Below are positions 6,569 through 15,846 of a stretch of DNA of 35,787 bases, one piece after another. The notes beneath the pieces are model-generated. The model was not told the DNA's origin and made no database searches. It saw nothing but the letters and a program-made list of their open reading frames with translations. Location of the stretch: assembly GCA_903844665.1 (NCBI GenBank), contig CAIMUS010000071.1:1-35787 (forward strand). The letters are read 5' to 3'. The first letter of the stretch is position 1, and every line of letters starts with the position of its first letter. The position numbers were made by a program, and so were the translations under genes. The DNA is from an uncultured Pseudomonadota bacterium. Lineage in GTDB: Bacteria > Pseudomonadota > Gammaproteobacteria > Competibacterales > Competibacteraceae.

Positions 6569-9500
6569 CTAACCAGATTCGACAGGAACAATATACCGTT
6601 GGGTTATTGAGAAAATTTGGCCATTAACACTTACAAAACCTCTGCGTTCATTCTGGCCTGTCGGTAAACTGATTACTTTATAGCTAAACGAACCGTCACC
6701 TGTACCTTTACCCGATTGTATACCAATCCATGTGTCTGATGGCTTGGCTTCCCATTCGTGGCCAGGCGTAGCTGTGATTTGAACAGTTCGTGGATCACAG
6801 CCGCTTTGATCAAATGAAACGCTTGCAGGATGCCCAATCGATACGCTACCACCCACCTGGTTTATCGTCACAGTCTGACCAGCGATAGTCATCGTGCCAG
6901 TACGCGGACTGGTGTCCAGGTTCTGACCTGTGTTCTTTAAAACCTGGTATCTGACTAACCCATCTACACTATTATCAATCGCACTGATTTTAATCCAATC
7001 GACATTGCTCTTTGCCACCCATCCCAGGGGTGCGCTTACCTTGATATCTCCACTTCCGTCTTGTACAACAAAAGGTATTTCAGTAGGAGTAACAGATAAT
7101 CCGGCTTGGGTGATGGTAAATTGGGCCAGTGTAGCATTAGATAATGAACTGGCGATTCTCAGAGTGGCTGTACGAGAGGTTTTATCCCCGTTTGGCAACA
7201 CTGCATAGTTGACTATCGCATTGCCAGAGCAAGATACTTTCGTTCTATCACCCGATTGGCTGGTAGAGGGAATAAGGTTGATCCAGTTTAAATTCTTGTC
7301 AACCTCAACGTACCAACTCCCTCCAGCCGTAACATTAATCTTTTCAGTCGTACTCCCATTGGGGTTAAACGACATACTAGCGGGTGAAAGAGAAACTGAT
7401 GGATCTACATAGCTCAGTAAATTAGCTATCCATAACCCTTCTTTTTCTACCAAATTTCGCATGATTGTGGCTCCGCGATCTTGCGCCGCATTGCCAACAA
7501 ATATACCTGATTTTCCTATTACCGTCGCTGCCACCTTCGGAGCTTTAGCATTAGGAAAATAATTGGCAATCAAAGTCAGCGACTCACAGATAAAACTATT
7601 TTCATTAGCAGTAAATATATTATTTGTAGCCATAATTACATTAGGTGCATATAAATTCATAGCTGTCCTGTCTACTTTCGAAACCAAGCAGTATATTTCA
7701 TTCCCTTTTAGTTGGATATTTTTTCCTATATCAGGATTGATTGCTGAAGGCAGCCCTTCTGAAAATGTTTGGGAATCCAAAGGGATAAATTGATCAACGG
7801 ATGATCCGGCTTGATCAACCGATGATCCGGGCGACTTGCCTCGTAGAGTAACCTGGCCCAGGATATAGTTATCCTGGATGGAACCGCCAATTTTATGATT
7901 ATCCAATACCAGTCCTTCCCATGGTTTTGAAATGAGTTCATTAGTACCTGTATTATCTTTCCATGACCATAAAACCTCTATATGATTATCGGCAAATTTT
8001 AACTCACCGGCTTGGGGTGTCACTATGTTAACTAAAGGTGATTCAGTATAGCCAAATTTGGCTATGAAACCGTCTTCCTGCTCACTTTTCAGCTCTGCTG
8101 TACTATCATCGCCCAGTTTTAAAGCACCACGAAACTGCCCGGTAATGACTATATTTCCCACATTATCAATTGCGAGATCAACTGCCTTCGTGTTGGAACT
8201 ACGTGCCCAGAGAGGTTTTAGATAGCGATCGAATACTACGATAAATCCACAGGGTACTTGGCTACTCAGTTTCACAGAGTTATTATCACTGTCGTCCTCA
8301 AAACTGATATTGCTACTGAATATCCCCGTTAAAACCACATTACCATTAATATCTATACTTATTCTACTGATGCGATCAAAAACACCATCCAGAGTACGTG
8401 TCCTGTATAAGTTCAAATCCGGTGTCAGTTTAACAATAAAGCCTTTCTCTAACGAACTGGTTAATTTATCACCAGACTTCATAGTTACTGTTCCCATAAA
8501 TTTCCCTGTAACTAATACATTGTTTTCATTATCTACAGCTATGCCACTAACAGTAAGCGTACTATTTTGCTCCGTTTTTAGTATATATGGAGGTATAATA
8601 ATACTTTTTAAATCTTTATCTAATTTGACGATAAAACCACCTTCTGATCTTTTCCCTGTGACAAATATTTGATGTGCTCTATTAACAGCGATACCAGTGA
8701 CATTAATAGCAACAGTGTTGTCAATGCAAGCTGAATTAAGATATTTTAAATCAGAACCCAATCTGACAATGAAGCTGTTATTATATGCTGTACTACTTAA
8801 CTTGTTAGCATCCAATTCACCAAAGTTTATTGTGCCGAAAAAGTCACCTATGATCAATATTTCATTTTGATCCATAGTCATAGCAACGACATTAAACATA
8901 CTATTCGCATAAAACTCTGTCTTTGCGAGTAACCTTAATTTTGAATACCCTAATTCACTATTCAATTTGGCAATGAATCCATCTTCCTTTGCACTACTAA
9001 GATAACTGTCGGAATCATCAAATTTAAATTTTATCGTGCCACGCAATTGCCCAGTGACTAATATATTACCCTGATCATCCACCGTCATATCCTTAACGCT
9101 GAGCGTGTTGCCAGGTTGCATGTTAGTATACATGTCGGTGAGGGCAAGTGACTTATAGTGTTCCAGTTTAGAGTTGTATTTAGCGACAAAAATATCATTC
9201 ACTAAACTTGTCCTTGTCAGCTTATCGTCACCAAAATTAACCATACCATGGAAAATTCCTGCAACCAGTATGTTATTGTCTTTATCTACAGCCAAACTAT
9301 TGACCGTGAGACTGCTTTCGCCATATTTCTGGGTATTCCCCAAAATGCGCGCAGCAAGGAAGTTGTTGATATTTTTGTTAAAGCTACACCGGGTAGCGGT
9401 AATCTTTTCACCTTCCAGTGTTATCGACTGGCGATTTCTTGTTGCTTGAATAGTCAAGTCGCTCAGAATGATCTCGTCCGCCTTCAGGGTCAGGTTACCG

Positions 9501-11206
9501 TCCAACTGGATGGTGCTGGCTCTGGTTCCAGCGCCCTCCAACTTGATGGAGGAACACTTACCCGGTGGGGTGTAATTTGCCGGTAACTTATGTTCTCCCG
9601 GCAGCAACAACAGCGCCACTTCGTAGTCTTTAGTGCTGGCGAGTGCCTCGAAAGCTTTTTTTAGATCCTCGTAACAACCTCCTTCTCCCACTGTGACCAT
9701 ACCTGTCCGTTTCTCAAGCGCCTCAGCCAACCAGTTCAACCCCTCCCTTACAGTGACGTCCCGTCCCTTCAGCGAAAGGAGTGCTCGTATTAGTGGCGCC
9801 AGTTCTTTGTCTTCTTTGCGATAAAACAACGTATCCAGAAAAGCAGCGACGGTCTGAGGACCGGGATTACAGCTCGGTGTATAACCGATGTAATCCGCCG
9901 TCACCTTGGTCGCTGGAGGGAAGATCTGGCGGCAGTCCTTGAGGACACTCAGCTTAGTGCCGTCGAACCGCAGCAGCGCCAGACGACAATAATGGTGCTG
10001 AATACCCACCGGTGGTTGAGGAATCGGTTCTGGCTTTATCGGTTCTGGCTTTGCAGAATCACGCGGCCATTCAATATCGCCTGTCGCTGTGCGCGCCGGA
10101 ATCAGCCAGTAATCGCCGCTACGATAACTGCCTGCAGAGAATTGCACTTGAATGCCGCCCTCAAGTTCGCTCCAGACCAGTGCCTGTTTCACACTCAGGC
10201 CATCCTGACTGGCGGCATCGCCGGTTTGATCCCACCGTCGTAGTTTAAGACTTGGCTTCCCCTCAAGCATTGAAATCGGGAAAGTCATCTCGGATGACAG
10301 GGACAGGGTGATCTCGCGTGTGGATGGGTCTATCTTTACAATCTGTGCCAAGGAGTATGGCGCTTGCATAAGCTCTGCTTCGTCATCGACAATTTCGACC
10401 CACTGTCCCACTGCAAAACCCAAGATTTCATCCTTGCCAAGATCGGTAACGGTGATGACATTCCCGGTTATTTTCTGAATGCCAGTTGTAATAGAAGCAT
10501 TCTCACGGGACCATTTGAAGGTCGCTTTCTCATGGTCACCGCCCTGGTGAATTTCCACTCGATACAGTTGATTTTCCAGACGCTGGTAACCGGAACTGGG
10601 CGGCAACAAGCAAGGTTCCGGCTCTGCAAACGGTATTGTTCTGGCATTCAGCATGCCGGTACTGGGCACAATCGGCGCATTCCATTCCGCCGATTCGGTT
10701 TTCTGTAATGCTTCCGCCTCGCTGGCCACGGAGACTGGTAAGACGCGGACCTGCCAGACGGTTTTGAGGCGCGTTGTAGTGTCGGGACCACCCAGCGCCA
10801 CTTCGCGGATCAGGGGATCATCCAGCGCCGTGATAGGCCGGCGCCAGACGTCCAGGTAGGCGAGGTAAAAGCCAGTAGTGAGCGGCTTGACGGCCGGCAG
10901 ATCCGGTTGCCCGCTATAAGACACCGCGGCCTCGTTCTCGCACAGGATGCCGTCGACGTAATAATGCCCAGGGCCGATCTGAAAATTACCAGACTCATCC
11001 AGTAGTTTTTCGATGGCAAAGCCGGGATTATGGCTGGGCGCGCCGCTGGGACCGATTACATCCCGGGCCGTGGTCTCCAGGTGGTGCTGCTGGATGGCCT
11101 GTTGCTCGTTCCAGTCGGCATCCAGTTGCACGCGGCCCTGCTGCATGAGAACACTGCTGTAGTGCTTCCTGGGATCGAAGGTGTTACGGCTGAAGTCGCC
11201 CGCCAT
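6569..11206 (-). CDS. Giant DUF6519 surface/fibre protein with beta-propeller and BACON-like domains
   Basis: Protein of 1545 aa. The N-terminus (AGDFSRNTFDPRKHYSSVLM, then QLDADWNEQ) is the DUF6519 signature found in eCIS and phage-like loci. About 540-608 reads as beta-helix rungs. About 615-1052 holds seven repeats of the type VDxxxNxLVTGxFxGxxxF..DGFIAKL, likely a seven-bladed SBBP/NHL-type propeller. About 1052-1260 returns to beta-helix-like sequence. About 1272-1545 holds three tandem BACON-like domains (LSPASMSF.., VTPTEIPF.., IGHPASVSF..), each ending in an ITQ/INQ strand. BACON domains and propellers commonly bind glycans or proteins, so this is the best candidate for target recognition. 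The 5' part of the gene is GC-rich like the operon; the 3' two thirds are AT-rich. A GGGGA ribosome-binding site precedes the ATG. Confidence 0.85.
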   Translation of the reverse strand: MAGDFSRNTFDPRKHYSSVLMQQGRVQLDADWNEQQAIQQHHLETTARDVIGPSGAPSHNPGFAIEKLLDESGNFQIGPGHYYVDGILCENEAAVSYSGQPDLPAVKPLTTGFYLAYLDVWRRPITALDDPLIREVALGGPDTTTRLKTVWQVRVLPVSVASEAEALQKTESAEWNAPIVPSTGMLNARTIPFAEPEPCLLPPSSGYQRLENQLYRVEIHQGGDHEKATFKWSRENASITTGIQKITGNVITVTDLGKDEILGFAVGQWVEIVDDEAELMQAPYSLAQIVKIDPSTREITLSLSSEMTFPISMLEGKPSLKLRRWDQTGDAASQDGLSVKQALVWSELEGGIQVQFSAGSYRSGDYWLIPARTATGDIEWPRDSAKPEPIKPEPIPQPPVGIQHHYCRLALLRFDGTKLSVLKDCRQIFPPATKVTADYIGYTPSCNPGPQTVAAFLDTLFYRKEDKELAPLIRALLSLKGRDVTVREGLNWLAEALEKRTGMVTVGEGGCYEDLKKAFEALASTKDYEVALLLLPGEHKLPANYTPPGKCSSIKLEGAGTRASTIQLDGNLTLKADEIILSDLTIQATRNRQSITLEGEKITATRCSFNKNINNFLAARILGNTQKYGESSLTVNSLAVDKDNNILVAGIFHGMVNFGDDKLTRTSLVNDIFVAKYNSKLEHYKSLALTDMYTNMQPGNTLSVKDMTVDDQGNILVTGQLRGTIKFKFDDSDSYLSSAKEDGFIAKLNSELGYSKLRLLAKTEFYANSMFNVVAMTMDQNEILIIGDFFGTINFGELDANKLSSTAYNNSFIVRLGSDLKYLNSACIDNTVAINVTGIAVNRAHQIFVTGKRSEGGFIVKLDKDLKSIIIPPYILKTEQNSTLTVSGIAVDNENNVLVTGKFMGTVTMKSGDKLTSSLEKGFIVKLTPDLNLYRTRTLDGVFDRISRISIDINGNVVLTGIFSSNISFEDDSDNNSVKLSSQVPCGFIVVFDRYLKPLWARSSNTKAVDLAIDNVGNIVITGQFRGALKLGDDSTAELKSEQEDGFIAKFGYTESPLVNIVTPQAGELKFADNHIEVLWSWKDNTGTNELISKPWEGLVLDNHKIGGSIQDNYILGQVTLRGKSPGSSVDQAGSSVDQFIPLDSQTFSEGLPSAINPDIGKNIQLKGNEIYCLVSKVDRTAMNLYAPNVIMATNNIFTANENSFICESLTLIANYFPNAKAPKVAATVIGKSGIFVGNAAQDRGATIMRNLVEKEGLWIANLLSYVDPSVSLSPASMSFNPNGSTTEKINVTAGGSWYVEVDKNLNWINLIPSTSQSGDRTKVSCSGNAIVNYAVLPNGDKTSRTATLRIASSLSNATLAQFTITQAGLSVTPTEIPFVVQDGSGDIKVSAPLGWVAKSNVDWIKISAIDNSVDGLVRYQVLKNTGQNLDTSPRTGTMTIAGQTVTINQVGGSVSIGHPASVSFDQSGCDPRTVQITATPGHEWEAKPSDTWIGIQSGKGTGDGSFSYKVISLPTGQNERRGFVSVNGQIFSITQRYIVPVESG

Positions 11207-11224
11207 GATGATTCCCCTGAGTGG

Positions 11225-13150
11225 TTAATTCACGTAGAAAATTTCTGCTTCCAGGCCAAAACGCAGGTACTCCCTCAGACGTGCCCGCAGATTGGCTTCC
11301 CGTTGTGGCTGATACAGGTGATGAAAGGCGCCCATTTCGGCTTGATCGTCGGCACCTTGTCGAATCTCGACGGCACAGAAAGGGCTGAGCTGACAGTAGC
11401 CGGCATCGCCATAGCGCAGCGAGGTAAAGATCGGACGCATCGGCTGGCAGTGGTATTGACGGGGCGCTTGCGAACCCGGTGGCACATACGAGAAGCGAAC
11501 TCCTCCCTGCTGCAAACGCTCGACGGTGAGGGACCCCAGAAAAATCGTGTTCGAGGCCAGTTCCAACATGACGGTGTGCACCCTGCCGATAAAGGTGCTG
11601 TTTTCCACAGTGAGAGAGGCGCCGGCTTTATTTTCGGCCATATCTGCATAGACAATCGCAGTTTCCGCACCCGCATCGACAATGCTGTCGGTAATCCAGC
11701 AACGGGTGTCTTCAACGCTACTGATGGCGCCGACAATGCAGTGGTCGATAACGACAGTCACTCCCGGCGCTTCGATTTTGATAGCCGGTTTCGATTCAGG
11801 TAAAAGCGTGCAATGGCGTAATTCCAGCCGCTGTAATTGATTGTCATCGGAGTTGGGAATATGCAGACCACCACCACTTACCAACAGACCATTCAATATA
11901 ACCGTAGAATTCTCGCCACCCCTGATCTGTAAATCTTCTTTCAATTGGAGAATGGGACGTCGCCCCTCGGCAGCACGCAATTCGAGGGTCTTGCCAGGAG
12001 CCACGTTGATGGTCGGTGTTTCCGAAAAATAATCGTTGACCTCGATCTCTACTACGTCTACTACGCCACTTGAACGTGAACGGGCGAGATCATTCAAGGC
12101 TTCCTGAAGAGTTGGTTTTTCCGAAAGTACCCGAATGATAGGCTGCAAACAGGGAGTAAAGCTATTGGCGCGTTGGTATTCACCACCACCCAGTCTGGCG
12201 CTGAACCCGTAATGGTAGGTGACACGTACCTTATCTGGCGGTGAAGTTTCGCTGGGGAAAGCAAGGCGGCCCAAAACCGGATCGATGGCAATTTTATTTT
12301 TCGGTAGGTTTGACCAATCGCTCAGGTCGCATACCTGGATACAATCCACCGATTTCTCCACACCATCGACGTTGAGTAACAGGCTTTTGCCTTTGCCGTA
12401 ATAAATGTCCAGATGCTGATCCAGAACCTCCCGACTCAAGGGCATGGGGAGATTGACCGGTTCTGCGAGATGCGTGATCTGTTCCTCCGCAACGGGCCGG
12501 CTGTAAAGCGTTATGCCTCTACCCAGGGCATCGAACAAATAGCGGCGCTCGTCCACCCGGTAAGGGGGCGCATCGGTCACGGCATAACTGCCGAGACGCC
12601 ATAGGAAAATGCCCACATTGGGGATGTTATACCGGCCCCGTCTGCCAGCGATATTGCGCACCTCCACGGTATGGGGGGTGCAGTCAAAGGGGGTGTCGCG
12701 ATAGAGTTCCCTGGTGCGCAGATCGGCTATGGCCAGATGCTCAGGCCGCAGGTGGTTCAGATACTGGGTGGTCGCCAGCCGTTGGAAGAATTCCACCACA
12801 CTGGCATGCCAGCCGGTCACATCCTGCGCCAACTGCTCCAGCACCGCTGCCGACCCCTTGCGACGTCGATAGGCCAGGGTGCTGGCCACATAAACGCGCG
12901 GGTTGTAATCGGCATCCGGATAGACGAAGAGATCCCCTGCACCGACCAAATCGCCGATATAAGGCGCCACCCAGTCGGCACAGGTCTCGATAAAGTAATC
13001 GTCATAGAGCTGTTCCAGGTCTTGTTCCAGTACAACCGCCTGTTCGGCTATCACCGCCAACAGCGCCCGCAGCGGCCCACCCTGTTCCGCGTCGCGGCTG
13101 CGGTAGACCGCCGGCAACAGTGCATACAGCCTGTCGGCATCGAAGCTCAT
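11225..13150 (-). CDS. Tail protein I-like baseplate/fibre-attachment protein with beta-helix region
   Basis: Protein of 641 aa. The N-terminus (DADRLYALLPAVYRSRD..GGPLRALLAVIAEQ) followed by LEQLYDDYFIETCADWVAPYIGDL matches the phage tail protein I-like domain of large eCIS baseplate proteins, which connects wedges to external fibres. Residues about 335-540 show beta-helix-like rungs (VDVVEIEVNDYF, ILNGLLVSGGGLHI, VVIDHCIVGAISSVED, ASLTVENSTFIGRV). The C-terminus has RPIFTSLRYGDAGYCQLS and AEMGAFHHLYQPQREANLRARL, a conserved closing block of this family. Its ATG overlaps the upstream J-like gene by ATGA. It is likely the adaptor between the J-like wedge and the DUF6519 protein encoded 18 nt downstream. 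Confidence 0.8.
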   Translation of the reverse strand: MSFDADRLYALLPAVYRSRDAEQGGPLRALLAVIAEQAVVLEQDLEQLYDDYFIETCADWVAPYIGDLVGAGDLFVYPDADYNPRVYVASTLAYRRRKGSAAVLEQLAQDVTGWHASVVEFFQRLATTQYLNHLRPEHLAIADLRTRELYRDTPFDCTPHTVEVRNIAGRRGRYNIPNVGIFLWRLGSYAVTDAPPYRVDERRYLFDALGRGITLYSRPVAEEQITHLAEPVNLPMPLSREVLDQHLDIYYGKGKSLLLNVDGVEKSVDCIQVCDLSDWSNLPKNKIAIDPVLGRLAFPSETSPPDKVRVTYHYGFSARLGGGEYQRANSFTPCLQPIIRVLSEKPTLQEALNDLARSRSSGVVDVVEIEVNDYFSETPTINVAPGKTLELRAAEGRRPILQLKEDLQIRGGENSTVILNGLLVSGGGLHIPNSDDNQLQRLELRHCTLLPESKPAIKIEAPGVTVVIDHCIVGAISSVEDTRCWITDSIVDAGAETAIVYADMAENKAGASLTVENSTFIGRVHTVMLELASNTIFLGSLTVERLQQGGVRFSYVPPGSQAPRQYHCQPMRPIFTSLRYGDAGYCQLSPFCAVEIRQGADDQAEMGAFHHLYQPQREANLRARLREYLRFGLEAEIFYVN

Positions 13151-15846
13151 GGCATCACTTCCAAACCGAGCGCGCGGGAGTTCAGGAGCAACAGTTCCGC
13201 CGGGCGGATGTCAGCGTCTCCGGGACGCGGCAGCGCCGCCTGCAAGACCTGTTGTACGTCTGCGACTGCGTCGGCCCAATGGAACGCCTTGATGGCTACC
13301 GCCTGCACGCCCGGAACATGCTGCATCACCGCGATCACTTCACTGAGGATAACGGCTTGACCGAAGGCGCGCGCTGCAAACGAAAAGTGCTCCCGCAACG
13401 TCTGTTCGACCGCTGCCAGAACGCTGTCCGGCCGCCAGTCAGGCTGTACTTTTATGGCGGCTGCCACCCGAAACAGCCGAGGCTGGTAGGAAAGGATGAC
13501 AAAAGGTACCTGCGGATCGCCAGATCTGGCGATAGCTTCGCGCAGGTTCTGATAAAGCATACTCTCGCTATTCACGACGGCGCCGTTGACGCCGGCTACC
13601 GTGATGATCACCCCGCGCCGTTCACCGATCCAGGTCCAACTGGCCAGCGCCTTGTCAATGCCGCTGAAGGCGCAGGTGAAATCTTCGTAGTCCTGCAACG
13701 ACACGATCCGGCTTAACGTCAGGGTGCGGAGCGGCGCGTTGTGGCGGATCTCGGCGGCGCTTTCCCGAGCGGCGGCGCCAGCAGGCGCCAGCGGATTGGT
13801 GACGGCTCGGACACCCAGCGGCCGCGTCATGAGTTGCGACAACTGATTCGCCTTGAGCAATCCCGCCAGCCCGATCCCCTTGCGGTATTTCGCCCGCACA
13901 TTGTTTTGACCCGTGGGCAGACGGGCGCCCGTCTTACCATCGCCGAACAGGATCGTGGTTTTGCCCTCGTCATCGGTGCGGGTCACGTAGATGCGTTCGT
14001 CAGGATGATAGCCGTAGAAGTCGGGTACTTCCTGCCAGCGCAGCTCATTGACGTACACCTCCAGGGTAGTCTGGGCGCCACTGGGGGTCGCCGCGGCAAC
14101 GTAGGTGAGCGGCGGCTGGCGCAGAGTAAAGCGTTGCCAGGGCTGAGCGGCATCGCCGCTGCCCAGGATATCCTGAGCAGTTTCACCATGGGTGGCGGGG
14201 GCGATATTGGCGTTGAGCAGCACCGTTTTGCGCACATAGCGGTAAACCAGGGGCGGGCTGAAACTCAATACCGTAAAACCGGCTTCGATCAGCACGTCTT
14301 GCAAGGTCAGCAGCTCGCTTGCCATAGCCCCCTGAAGATCGCTGCGCTCGCCGCTGAGGATCACTTTCTGGCCACGCTGTAAGCCCAGATAAATACGATC
14401 GAGGGTAATGCTGTCGCCCTGCACCTCATCTTCGACAGGCGCCTCCGCCAGGGGCAGAGGTTCGCTGTGGATAGCGATGCTGGCGGTGCGGATGGTCTCG
14501 AAATCGGGTTTCCGCCAATCGCCGGACAAGGTCAGCATGGTCGTATTCGCGCTCAAACCATAGGCGGTACGCGGCTGGCTGGCCACGCTGACAATGCTGA
14601 AAATCCGGGGATTTTGGCTATCCACTTGCTGAATCGCGATAGTGCCGCCGGGAACGAGCCCCTCATAGACATTATCGAGGAACAGGCGTTTGTCGGCTTC
14701 GTCGTCAGCCAGCTTCCACTCGCTCCACTTGTCGGGCGGGTCAGCCTGATTGTTTGCGCCATAGGTGACCTGTTTGAGAGCGTTATGGCCGAAGATTGCG
14801 GCCCGCTTGCGGAACACGAAGACACCGGCAGTCGCTGCTGATGGGGCTTGTGACGTCTGCCTGGCGATGGCGGCCATGAGTTCCTCGACGCGCCAGTCTT
14901 GCAGAGTGACGAGGGCGGCCAAGTCCTGTTCCCGCCATGTTTTACCAATGATTTTGCCCACCACGCCGTCGTCCAGTGTGACCCGTTCTGGAAAATCGCT
15001 GATATAGCCTGATGGCAATCCGGCGGGTCGCTCGTAGCAGCGGGGTGACAGAGAAGGATTGGCGCCAAAATCCAGGCGCGTGGTTTTCGTTTCCTCGGCA
15101 ATGCTGATGTTCAGGAGAGTTCTGAGTTGCTGTTCGCCTGAGCCGTAGACAATGAGCACCGCATCCCCTGGCTGCAGATGAAAAGCGGCGCCTTGGAGCA
15201 TCACACTCTTCATATTCTCCGCAAGCCGCTGAGGCTGGGTCAGGCGCGGTTTCATGGCGTTCCACTCGACCCGCGCCGTAATCGTCGCCATCGTCTCGAA
15301 GGTCTGCGGCTGCTCGCCGGGACCGGGGATGCTCTGCACTTTGGCGCCGGCTTCAATCGTGATGGGAGGGGGTATCTCAGGCGCCTGACGCGCCATCGCA
15401 CTGAGATTGAGCGCCAGCCCGAAGGCGCCCGGCGTATCGTCCAGCGTGAAGGCAAGCCAAGTGCCGGCCGCGACGCCGGGACCCGGTTCATAGCCGATCA
15501 ACTGCGCCAGTTCTTGCAGCGAGAGCCGCTCGCCGGCGGTGCGCAGATAGGCCTCGTTGGCAATGCGTTCCTGATAGAAAGTCAACACATCGGCCACCAT
15601 CGCCCAGGCATCCAGCAGGGCGATGCTGAAGTCGGCGGTATCCCGTGTGGTCAGGCCGCGCAGGGCCGGTTGACCGGCGTCCCGGAGTCGGGCCAGCAGG
15701 GCCTGTTTGAACTGCCCATAGGCGCCGACGCGATAGGCCAGCGCCGTGAGACCAGGGCGATTGTACACCGGCGCCGGCGTCTGCATCGCCGGTCCCTCAC
15801 AGCCCTCGAAATCGCTCAATGGGCGCAAGCCTGGGTCCGTCGTCAT
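13147..15846 (-). CDS. Baseplate J-like wedge protein 2 (Afp12-like)
   Basis: Protein of 899 aa of the putative baseplate assembly protein family. After a short leader it shows the wedge signature FSIALLDAWAMVADVLTFYQERIANEAYL with LSLQELAQLIGYEPGPG. The C-terminal half carries TTILFGDGKTGARLPTG, VRAKYRKGIGLAGL, and a J-like module (LSRIVSLQDYEDFTCAFSGI; then FGQAVILSEVIAVMQHVPGV). It is expected to form the baseplate wedge heterodimer with the preceding J-like protein, as Afp11 and Afp12 do, and to trigger sheath contraction. It overlaps both neighbours by ATGA, which suggests coupled translation and fixed stoichiometry. Confidence 0.85.
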   Translation of the reverse strand: MTTDPGLRPLSDFEGCEGPAMQTPAPVYNRPGLTALAYRVGAYGQFKQALLARLRDAGQPALRGLTTRDTADFSIALLDAWAMVADVLTFYQERIANEAYLRTAGERLSLQELAQLIGYEPGPGVAAGTWLAFTLDDTPGAFGLALNLSAMARQAPEIPPPITIEAGAKVQSIPGPGEQPQTFETMATITARVEWNAMKPRLTQPQRLAENMKSVMLQGAAFHLQPGDAVLIVYGSGEQQLRTLLNISIAEETKTTRLDFGANPSLSPRCYERPAGLPSGYISDFPERVTLDDGVVGKIIGKTWREQDLAALVTLQDWRVEELMAAIARQTSQAPSAATAGVFVFRKRAAIFGHNALKQVTYGANNQADPPDKWSEWKLADDEADKRLFLDNVYEGLVPGGTIAIQQVDSQNPRIFSIVSVASQPRTAYGLSANTTMLTLSGDWRKPDFETIRTASIAIHSEPLPLAEAPVEDEVQGDSITLDRIYLGLQRGQKVILSGERSDLQGAMASELLTLQDVLIEAGFTVLSFSPPLVYRYVRKTVLLNANIAPATHGETAQDILGSGDAAQPWQRFTLRQPPLTYVAAATPSGAQTTLEVYVNELRWQEVPDFYGYHPDERIYVTRTDDEGKTTILFGDGKTGARLPTGQNNVRAKYRKGIGLAGLLKANQLSQLMTRPLGVRAVTNPLAPAGAAARESAAEIRHNAPLRTLTLSRIVSLQDYEDFTCAFSGIDKALASWTWIGERRGVIITVAGVNGAVVNSESMLYQNLREAIARSGDPQVPFVILSYQPRLFRVAAAIKVQPDWRPDSVLAAVEQTLREHFSFAARAFGQAVILSEVIAVMQHVPGVQAVAIKAFHWADAVADVQQVLQAALPRPGDADIRPAELLLLNSRALGLEVMP

